Shown one piece after another: positions 56,538 through 64,000 of a stretch of 64,000 nucleotides of DNA. Position numbers and translations under genes: made by a program. The notes below the pieces were generated by a model. It worked only from the letters and a program-made list of their open reading frames with translations, was not told the origin of the DNA and made no database searches. The number at the start of each line of letters is the position of its first letter. Within the stretch, counting starts at the first letter, position 1. The DNA is taken from assembly GCA_903813345.2 (NCBI GenBank), contig CAIIXF020000001.1, positions 41,509,366 to 41,573,365 of the forward strand, in the 5' to 3' direction. Source of the stretch: Owenia fusiformis (Eukaryota > Annelida > Polychaeta > Sabellida > Oweniidae).

Positions 56538-58153
56538 TGATACTGTTGATCAAATTTTTAATTTATCTGCTATTGTACAAAAGTATTTATCTAAGAAAGG
56601 AGGGCGTTGTTATATTCTGTATGTAGATTTTAGTAAGGCGTTTGATTCGATTTCACATGATTTATTATGGTATCAATTGATTAAAAACTAATATGCATGG
56701 TAATACCATAAAGGTGATTAGATCTATGTATGAAAAGTTAAGGTCATGTGTAAGAGTTCCAAAATCTTCTGAGACATTTTCTAACACATTAACAGAGTAT
56801 TTTGCATGTTCTGTTGGCACACGACAGGGCTGTATGCTCAGCCCACAGCTATTCATTTTGTATTTAAATCAGTTAATATCAATGATGAAAGCAAATTGTA
56901 ATGGAATATATGTAAATGAAAATCATAATAATGTTGTTATGCTGCTATATGCTGATGATATAGCCAATGTCTCTGATACTGTTGGTAGATTGCAAGGTCA
57001 AATCAGAATTCTTGAGCAGTTTTGTCAAAACTGGGGTATGAAAGTTAATTTAGGCAAAACAAAAATAATGGTATGTCGAAATGGGGGTGTTCTTAGAAAA
57101 AATGAGATGTGGCACCTTGGAAATACTAAAGTAGAAACTACACCATACTATAAATATCTGGGCTTATTATTTTCTTCAAGGTTAAGTTGGTCACCAGCTA
57201 AAAGAAATTTAGCATCGCAAGCTAGAAAGGCAATTTTCAACATTAAAAAAATCAGAGTGAGATGTGGTGATTTACCAATACAACTAGCCTTTGAAATATT
57301 TGACAAAACTATTGTACCTATTTTATGTTACGGCAGTGGAGTTTGGGGGTATGAATATTCTGATATTATTGAAAGAGAGCATGTTCGGTTCTGTAAATAT
57401 GTTTTATGTTTAGGTGAAAAGGCAAATGATGTATGTGCACTTGGTGAATGTGGTAGGCATCCTTTAAACATTGTATATATGAAACATTGTATAAAATATT
57501 GGTTAAACCTTCTTAAAATGCCAGATGAAAGATTACCGAAAGCTTCCTATAAAATGTTATATCAATTAGACCAAAGTGGTAGGATAACTTGGGCAACACA
57601 TGTTAAAACCTTATTGAGTTCTATGGGCTTTGGAATTGTTTATACCAACCAAAGTGTTGGAGATGAAAACTTATTTCTTAAAATTTTTGTGCAAAGAATA
57701 AAAGATGTCAATTTACAAGCATGGTCAGGATCATTATTAGCTTCAAATAGATTGGAATCATACAGTGATTTTAAAAGTATATTAGAAGTCGAAACATATT
57801 TATCAGTTGTAAATATTGTAAAATATAGAAGAGCTTTAACAAGGCTGAGATGTTCCAATCATAAACTGAAAATTGAAATTGGTAGGCATCAAAATATGCC
57901 AAAAGAGGATCGCATATGCCCTCTTTGTGAATTATACCAAGGTATACATATTCTGGAGGATGAATTTCATTTTATTTTAATCTGCCCGTCATTTATTGAT
58001 CTAAGGGAAGAGTACATCAAAAGGTATTATTATATTTTACCATCACATCAAAAGTTTATCAATTTAATGTCTACAAAAGGTGTAAATGATTTATGTAACT
58101 TAGCTACTTTCTGCTATAAAGCATTTAATTTAAGGCAGGAGCTACTAAATTGA
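56538..58153 (+). pseudogene. Non-LTR reverse transcriptase, truncated and frameshifted
   Basis: First part (to 56691): TVDQIFNLSAIVQKYL and the motif-A block YVDFSKAFDSISHDLL. A one-base shift at about 56688 ends this frame; the second (from 56693, 486 codons) carries GTRQGCMLSPQLF, the catalytic LLYADDIA (YADD at 56948-56959), NLGKTKIM, YKYLGLLF and a C-terminal Cys/His motif (CPLC...FHFILIC). The long intact second frame implies recent insertion. The clade is not determined; the layout suits LINEs without RNase H. Confidence 0.85.
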
Positions 58154-58212
58154 TGTAAACATGTATTGTTATATTTGTAAAACTATGGGCCTGAGGCCTT
58201 TTATTTGTTTGA

Positions 58213-58243
<31 letters not shown>

Positions 58244-58250
58244 CTAATAT
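56538..58250 (+). mobile_element. 5'-truncated LINE inserted in the MITE
   Basis: Sequence starts abruptly within the reverse-transcriptase region, runs to a stop at 58153, and ends with GGGCCTGAGGCC, then (TAAAC)n at about 58213-58244. TAATAT at 56532-56537 and 58245-58250 is a short target duplication. The uninterrupted MITE arm on the other side gives the pre-insertion sequence, fixing both junctions. Truncation removed ORF1, endonuclease and part of the RT fingers, so it cannot move. Confidence 0.8.
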
Positions 58251-58490
58251 ATGGAAAAGTATATTCATAATGTACATGAATGACGTTTGTATATTTCAGA
58301 TTTTTTAGTTTTTTGTGCAATAAGCCTGTGCCGTCTTGTAATTTGAAGAATTTCAGCCATGTTAATCTTATTGAAAATAACATGGCAGAGAAACATCCAA
58401 ATATAAGAGGCCACACACTTTATAAGCCAAACTAGAAGCAATCCAAGATATACAAATGTCATTCATGTACATTATGAATATACTTCTCCA
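58246..58490. repeat. Central hairpin of the MITE
   Basis: ATATGGAAAAGTATATTCAT...TTTGTATAT at 58249-58297 pairs with the complementary arm at about 58443-58490. Its loop, with AAATATAAGAGGCCACACA, resembles 61485-61555 near the DIRS element. Confidence 0.6.
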
Positions 58491-59173
58491 TATATTATTG
58501 CACAATGGCCTCCCAATTTCTTATATTTGCCGTTCTACTGACGAAATGAAGCAGTGAAATGGACTCTAATAGAAGACTTGTCTTTAACTGAACACAGCTG
58601 GCTCAATAGTCCAACAACATTAGACCTAGCCTAGGCCTCGTTTCTTATCTGACATGTCTTATGGCCCCGGCTAGGTCTAACCTCCATGATCATTTTGTCC
58701 TTGATGCGTTAATTTAATCGTTCCGCAGGTTTCGACAAGCGGAACTAATTAAACCCTGAAACCATGGTAATATTACACAAAGAATGTGATTTAAGCATGC
58801 ATACATACCTTATGAATACATACACACCATCCCGTATCTCCCTTGGACCCTATTGATGCATAATTACGAAAATATTGGAGACCGATTTGGAATACAGCGA
58901 AAATGTTGGTCAGTTTCGGTAACATCGAAATTGCAAATCGTATCAGAAATTAACCGTCATTGCGGCACTGCATTTACAAACAGTAGGTTTGCAATTAATA
59001 ACTATTTCTAGTGTATACACACGCTATATAAATCAATCAAAGATACCTGTTATCTTCAAAATTTATCTTTTAATGCGAGTAATCGCGATAATAATTATCA
59101 ATCTATTTGACAACAATTTCGTTTCGCTAGTAGTTTAATTTTACGATCCGGGACACTCGGACGAACAGACACA

Positions 59174-59553
59174 ATGACAGACATGCGGAAATGTCATTTT
59201 AGAGATCGGTAAGTGTAGCCTCAATTTACGAGTATAAATGAACATTTGACACAATAATATTGTGTTAAATCGCTTGATGTTATGTGTTTTTATATTATTA
59301 TATTATTGTCTAGTATCAATTGCATGTTATCGCGGCAAAATGGTTTCGATGGATCCAGAACTTGCATCAAAGGAAAGAATAGTAAAGAGGTTAAACTCAA
59401 TAACGGCCCCAAGAAAATTCCTAATAGTAAAGAACGCCGTTATTGAGTTTAAAGACATTGAATAACGGCCCCAAGAAAATTCCTAATAGTAAAGAACGCC
59501 GTCGGCTTGGTAGAGTAACTTGTCTTATAGATCAATGGATGGTGTTCAGTATG
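59174..59553 (+). CDS. Candidate two-exon gene start, interrupted by a duplication
   Basis: ATG at 59174 opens MTDMRKCHFRDR, with donor CG|GTAAGTG at 59209. An acceptor at 59313 restores the frame for a basic peptide with NNGPKKIPNSKERR, repeated a second time and then leading to LGRVTCLIDQWM and a donor ATG|GTGAGA at 59554. The first repeat ends in a stop because a 63-bp segment is duplicated and the joint reads GCCGTTATTGAGTTTAAA, the complement of the sequence just before it. Without that insertion the frame would be open. No family recognised; could be transposon-derived. Confidence 0.3.
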
Positions 59554-59773
59554 GTGAGATTTCTCAAAGATGACCAGGACAGGACTCATTTACCATTTAA
59601 ATGGATCTCTGTTTGTTGTTTGTTTGTATCCTTTAATGCGCCATAATGCCGCTAAATGGTCTCGTGTTGCTTGTTTTTCACTTGTGCTTACACTTGTGCT
59701 TCTCACTTGTGCTTATATTTTCATAAAGTCCAAAATCACTTATACTATTATATACAGTTTTATAATGTGCTCA

Positions 59774-60199
59774 TTAGAATCTTCTGGGCTGCCTTATGTA
59801 GCTACAAAATGCATTATATAATTTCCTGTTTGACGATTCCGACAGGTTAGTGTTTAGTCCACACAGGGTGTGTAGATCAAGGGGAGGGTTTGTGTTTTCC
59901 CCGAGGAGTATCCTATCTACTTTCGAGTAGAGCTCTAGCCTTTCAGTTTCGAAGAGTTTACAAGAACTTATGTAGTGGTCCACAGTTTCTGGTTTATTAC
60001 AGAGCTCACAGAGGTTTGTTGTACTTGGGTTTATTTTGGCTTGGTGGCTATTGAGTTGGGTATGACCACTTATGAGTTGGTTGATGATGCAGGAGATTAT
60101 GCGGTTGGGAGATACAATTTTGGTTTTTGAGCCAACCTTTGTTATAACCTGTGAAATGGCCCGAACTTTTTTATTTTTAGAGTTAGAATACTCTCTCAA
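59774..60199 (-). pseudogene. C-terminal fragment of a retroelement polyprotein
   Basis: 141 open codons on the minus strand. SGHTQLNSHQAKINPS followed by LCELCNKPETVDHYISSC is the tail seen after RNase H in many LINE proteins (TGH...CxxC...EHxLxxC pattern). Upstream RT and RNase H parts are not adjacent. The frame is open from an internal Met, but without promoter or partner domains it is best read as a fragment. Confidence 0.65.
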
Positions 60200-60337
60200 T
60201 GTTCACTGTTGTTTTATGAGTATTCTCTACACGTTTTGGTTGAGTAACTTCAATAGTATTACCACAGTTTTGAAATGATGATGTTGAACTTCCAGGATTT
60301 AAAATTTTACTTTGCGCATGCACGGTACTGAGAGAGC

Positions 60338-60395
60338 ACGTGCTCATGATTGTTCATGTGCTCATGATTGTTCATGTGCTCATGATTGTTCATGT
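60338..60395. repeat. 18-bp tandem repeat, three copies
   Basis: GTGCTCATGATTGTTCAT three times in succession, inside the dispersed repeat shared with 43185-43432, where it is absent. Confidence 0.85.
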
Positions 60396-60468
60396 GATTA
60401 CCTCCTGCAATTTGATTGGACATTGAATTATGGGGAATCACCGACTACGATAGAATATGAAGGAATTA

Positions 60469-60984
60469 ACCTTTTGCGATCAGAATTCTGAATTTTGTTT
60501 ATGGATACTGTTGTCATGTATTTCGTCTTATTGGTGTGACGTCATATAGAAATTATATTAGACATGATGGAATCACGAAATGGTTGACACGTGGCAGTTT
60601 TGAGCTAAAATATTGTCGTTTCTTTTATGAAAACCATGGGTCGGATATTTACCAGGTATGCCGATTTGACTAGATCAAGAGTTTATCTTTATATGTGTGA
60701 AGTTTCGGTGAAATTCATACTAAACATCGATGCCTATAAGCACCCCCCATTTTTATCAAAATCGGGGGGCGCTTAACCGCTATCTAAATCATGTCAGTAG
60801 GATCTTAGACTTGACATGTGCTGAGAATGAATGTTGATCTAGTCAAATCGGACACTTTTGTGAAAAATAAATCCATAAAGCACGAAAAATAGAAGATAAT
60901 CTGTAAAAATCAAACATCTAAAGCTGAGTGGCCTAATTGTGACGTCACTACAAGATAGAATCTATCCAGTGATCGCAAATCATC
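60469..60984. mobile_element. 516-bp insertion with TTTGCGATCA ends
   Basis: Inverted TTTGCGATCA (60473) and TGATCGCAAA (to 60979), each four to five bases inside direct repeats AATTA (60464-60468 and 60985-60989). The paralogous repeat at 43391 reads straight through AATTATGGGAGC, showing the empty site. Interior holds two GACGTCA motifs and no ORF. Confidence 0.7.
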
Positions 60985-61065
60985 AATTATGGGAGCTCCT
61001 CACTTCTTCTGGTGAGAGTACAAAGAGATAAGCAAGTACATGGTGATGAACTGCTGAGGTTCGAT

Positions 61066-61437
61066 CTAGACTATGTCCTCTAGGATAGTCTGAAATTTTT
61101 TGAAATTAGGAATGAAAATATTCACACTAGAGCCCACGTATGTTAAAATCTTGGATTGAAAATATATGTTTACATAGGAAGTGCCATACAAAATGACTGA
61201 TGGAGTAAATTAATTTGCATGTTTGTTACTTCCCCCAGCTTTATTTCCATTTGACAATATGCTGTGGTACTTTTTATAGCATTTAATTGTACCTTACTTC
61301 TTAATTGAATTGTTATTATGTTTCTTTGGTAAGTGAAGCTTCCTAAAATTGAAAATTTATTGTTTTTTCCCACAGGAGGGACATGATGATCAATAGACTG
61401 AATTCTCAAGATATTCAGTCTATTGGATATAGACTAG
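61066..61437. mobile_element. CTAG-ended MITE, copy 2
   Basis: CTAGACTATGTCC at left, GGATATAGACTAG at right, with AGTCTGAA/TTCAGTCT just inside. Interior matches the copy at 55455-55812 in reverse orientation (for example GCATTTAATTGTACCTTACT). Flanks GGTTCGAT and GGTTATAT are an eroded 8-bp duplication. Confidence 0.65.
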
Positions 61438-61821
61438 GTTATATCTAAAGTGGCATTATAGCACAACAATTTTTTCGAAAATAACGGAGAAGCATCAAAA
61501 TATAAGAGGCCATACATTTTAATAGCCACAAGCAATTACATACAATCCAACCTATTCCATGACATATGCTTACTCCCCTTATTTGGAGTAATTGGCAAGT
61601 CTAAAAAACACCCCTTTATAAAAAAGTGGACTGGCCCAAGTGGCCAATATCGATCCCCAACTCATTATGTATTCATATTTAATTCTTGCCACGTAGGAGT
61701 AATTGGAATTTTTCAAGTCAATATATATCGTACGATCTATTCACTCAACAAATTTCTGTTACTTATAAGTCAGAATTTGTTTTTTGAATAGAGAGTATCA
61801 TAGTCATAACTTTAGTCTAGT

Positions 61822-63486
61822 ATGGCAGAACAGGGCTCTATTCAGGGTGAAGTTACTTCTGAATTGAACTTGAACGGTCCCTCGACCTCGTCAACTTTGA
61901 CCGGGAATGAAGTGATAAACGACGTCTCTTTGGCTACCACATCCGTCACAGATTATGTCCAATCCTTAGTGGAAGAGGCGGTGACTAGGAAAATGGCCAC
62001 CCTTGGAAACAGGCCACCAACGAGACCTCCTTCTGACCGTAGAAGCCCGTCTTCAAGCTATTTACACAACTCGGAATACTCGCTTCCGAGAGAGCAGTCC
62101 CCCCGGAGCAGTAAGAAGGCCGTAGAGACGGGAAAACGAGGTAACGATTCGCACCGAAATGACACCAAATTTCGTGACTACAACTATTCCGCCACACACC
62201 ACGTGGACGTAAGTAGGTCAACTTTTCGAAATCGTTCAAGATCTCCCGTTTCTCAGCTTAGAAGCCCTTCTAGATTGTCTCACCACTCCTACTCTCACAC
62301 TAATAGACCCTCTGATAGTTCGCCGAGTAGGATTTCCGGGACTTCACGTCAGGGAACTCAGAATTCACGATCCATTATCAACAATTTTAGTTCCAAAATT
62401 TCACAATCTCAAAATTCAGATTCTAAACCTCGTATTTTGGATTCTGATGACAACGAGCCGTCTAAATCTAAGTCCTCTGAAGAAGAAACGGTCTTGTTAG
62501 TTCGTTCCTTATGGGATTCAACCATATCAGCCTTAGAAATTGACCAAGTCAACAGCTCCACTAATTCTAAAGAATCTTTGACTAGGGTAGCTCTCCAGAA
62601 AGTTGATGAATCTTCAGTCACTAAAGCTTCATTACCTTGTCCCCCAGTGTTCCATCAGTTGGTGCAGAATATCAATAATCAGATCTCATCTGCCACTTCC
62701 GGTTTCAACACAAAGGGAAAACTCTTCAGAATCAAATCTTCAAATTATAGATTAGCCAAGGGAGATGATTCAGTCGTACGGCCCCTCAAACTCAATAATT
62801 CACTTGGAAACTTAGTCCCAAATGATAAAACCTTCAGTGATTTCTTCAAGAATGCTGATACTAAAACTCAACTCTCCAATAAAAACTGGAAGGGTCTCGA
62901 AGAGAACTTGAGGGCTGTCCTTCAACCTTTGGTGTACTCAGAGTGGTATATAGGTTCTGTTTCAAAGTTAGTTACCCAACTCACAGCACACTTATCCAAC
63001 AACACGGATCCACTAGTTACCCAGTTGTTAGATTCCATGGGCGATTTACTCCTTAGGGGTTCGACAGCCTCTGTTACTGCTACTGAAGGTATTCTCAAGA
63101 CTCTCACCAACTCAGCATTACTTCAACGTGATCTGATTCAAGAACAAGTACCAACACGCTTCCGCGAATCTATGAGGGTACTACCAGTTGAGCATACATC
63201 TACCACTTTGTATCCAGAGTCACAACTTAAAGATTTGGTTGACTCAGCCTCCTCAAATCTGACAAACCAAGCACTAGTTACCTTGGCCCAGTCCAGTTCT
63301 AGATCTAGTAAAGACAAAGACAGGTCCCAACGCCAATCCAGGTCTGACTACAGGAAGAAATCTTCTAACAAAGATTGGTCCAAATCACAAGACAAACCCA
63401 AGTCAGATTTTCGTGATTCCAAGAAGAAATACGACAATAAAGGTGGTAAGCACTTCAACAAAGACAACAGATTCTCCAAGAAGTGA
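61822..63486 (+). CDS. DIRS retrotransposon gag-like ORF
   Basis: 554 residues, uninterrupted. Residues 60-200 are Ser/Arg/Pro-rich (many RSPS and SPSR phrases), the middle (about 260-480) is a mixed helical region, and the C-terminus (490-554) is a Lys/Ser/Asp-rich basic tail. This layout, directly upstream of a DIRS-type pol in the +1 frame, is typical of the first ORF of DIRS elements, which is thought to act as a nucleic-acid-binding capsid-like protein. There are no CCHC knuckles. The open frame suggests a young copy. Called from position and composition, since gag sequences diverge fast. Confidence 0.75.
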   Translation: MAEQGSIQGEVTSELNLNGPSTSSTLTGNEVINDVSLATTSVTDYVQSLVEEAVTRKMATLGNRPPTRPPSDRRSPSSSYLHNSEYSLPREQSPRSSKKAVETGKRGNDSHRNDTKFRDYNYSATHHVDVSRSTFRNRSRSPVSQLRSPSRLSHHSYSHTNRPSDSSPSRISGTSRQGTQNSRSIINNFSSKISQSQNSDSKPRILDSDDNEPSKSKSSEEETVLLVRSLWDSTISALEIDQVNSSTNSKESLTRVALQKVDESSVTKASLPCPPVFHQLVQNINNQISSATSGFNTKGKLFRIKSSNYRLAKGDDSVVRPLKLNNSLGNLVPNDKTFSDFFKNADTKTQLSNKNWKGLEENLRAVLQPLVYSEWYIGSVSKLVTQLTAHLSNNTDPLVTQLLDSMGDLLLRGSTASVTATEGILKTLTNSALLQRDLIQEQVPTRFRESMRVLPVEHTSTTLYPESQLKDLVDSASSNLTNQALVTLAQSSSRSSKDKDRSQRQSRSDYRKKSSNKDWSKSQDKPKSDFRDSKKKYDNKGGKHFNKDNRFSKK

Positions 63487-63493
63487 CCATTCT

Positions 63494-64000
63494 ATGATCC
63501 CAATCTTCACAATTCCTCCATTTCCAGGACCTGTAGGGGGAAGATTGATGTTTTTCCTTCCGAATTGGAAGCTGTTAACGGAAGATCCGTTTATACTGAA
63601 GATGATCCAGGTAGGATACATCCCACAGATGAATTCAACTGTGACGTTATGCACCGAACCAAACCAGTTCGAGTCTTCAACATCGAGCAAAGCAGCTCGT
63701 TTCAGCAGAGTGGTAGAGGACCTTCTGCAAAAGAATGCTGTAGAAGAAGTTCTAAACAGACATTCCCCAGGGTTTTACAGCAATCTATTCTTGGTCAAGA
63801 AGAAGAATGGAGAAGACAGACCCGTCATCAATTTGAGAACTTTAAATCAAGTCTTAATAGTTCCCAAATTCAAAATGGAAACAGTACAGCAGTACATGAC
63901 CTCCTTCCAACAAGGCGAATGGGCAGTATCCTTGGACCTTCGGGATGCTTATCTTCATATAATGATGAAAGAGAACTTCCGGAAGTATCTCCGTTTTGTC
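63494..64000 (+). CDS. DIRS pol, 5' part of reverse transcriptase (runs off window)
   Basis: In the +1 frame relative to gag, starting within 10 bases of the gag stop (the frame may open earlier, overlapping gag). It reads PGPVGGRLMFFLPNWKLLT, then SNLFLVKKKNGEDRPVINLR, PKFKMETVQQYM and SLDLRDAYLHIMM, the first RT blocks with the motif-A Asp. VGGRL...FLPNWxxLT ahead of the RT is characteristic of DIRS/Ngaro-type pol. RNase H, the Dam-like methylase domain and the tyrosine recombinase that would complete it lie beyond the window. No stop codon in the visible part. Confidence 0.85.
   Translation, partial: MIPIFTIPPFPGPVGGRLMFFLPNWKLLTEDPFILKMIQVGYIPQMNSTVTLCTEPNQFESSTSSKAARFSRVVEDLLQKNAVEEVLNRHSPGFYSNLFLVKKKNGEDRPVINLRTLNQVLIVPKFKMETVQQYMTSFQQGEWAVSLDLRDAYLHIMMKENFRKYLRFV

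Larger units (their letters stand above)
56476..58566. mobile_element. TA-flanked MITE split by a LINE
   Basis: Inverted ends GAGTCCATTTCACTGCTTC (56476 and, inverted, to 58566) with TA on both sides (56474-56475, 58567-58568). The arms continue through GGCCATTGTGCAATAATATA and GAAGTATATTCATAATGTAC. In the left arm this is interrupted after AATAAT-AT at 56537 and resumes at about 58251; the right arm is continuous. Without the insert the element would be about 380 bp. Confidence 0.75.

Noticed and set aside
55454-61440. One 6-kb transposon bounded by CTAG ends
   Set aside because: Each end pair closes on itself within about 370 bp and has its own target duplication, so these are two separate MITEs in opposite orientation. 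A single element would also cut through the STRAD first intron.

Overview
The window is genomic DNA of an animal, most likely a marine invertebrate. Three observations support this. Genes are split by GT-AG introns. Sequence is AT-rich with very high transposon load. The gene set is a phospholipid scramblase, a Golgi-type carbohydrate sulfotransferase, an invertebrate-type sarcoplasmic calcium-binding protein (SCP) and the LKB1-pathway pseudokinase STRAD. SCPs are known from invertebrates, and DIRS retrotransposons and (TCCG)n-bearing Helitron-like repeats are common in marine invertebrate genomes. I cannot name the phylum.

Layout. 1-2.3 kb: foldback and inverted-repeat elements, then a possible 5'-untranslated exon. 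3.24-26.94 kb (+): eight-exon phospholipid scramblase (271 aa) whose introns carry a Helitron-like copy, small elements with 5-bp duplications, a 2.35-kb TA-flanked element, a hAT-type MITE, a 5.2-kb foldback element holding a dead reverse transcriptase, a second Helitron-like copy and a mariner relic. 29.1-29.7 kb: minisatellite with a 54-bp higher-order period. 30.37-31.64 kb (+): intronless carbohydrate sulfotransferase (425 aa). 33.5-34.1 kb: LINE debris. 35.10-38.10 kb (+): three-exon SCP (185 aa). 38.57-49.85 kb: a nest of transposons, possibly one decayed Harbinger element invaded by other families. 49.95-55.08 kb (-): ten-exon STRAD pseudokinase (355 codons after allowing for one extra base). 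56.03-56.16 kb: apparent divergent promoter with a CRE palindrome. 56.5-61.4 kb: MITEs, a 5'-truncated LINE and RT fragments. 61.82-64.0 kb (+): 5' part of a DIRS retrotransposon (gag-like ORF plus start of pol), cut by the window end.

The host genes do not form an operon or a single pathway. The clearest unusual signals are: three Helitron-like copies with conserved terminal hairpins; a family of elements with exact 5-bp target duplications; the 5.2-kb foldback with an 8-bp duplication; a nested LINE-in-MITE insertion that can be resolved to the base; and a one-base frameshift inside STRAD. All homology calls were made by eye from translated sequence; no search was run.
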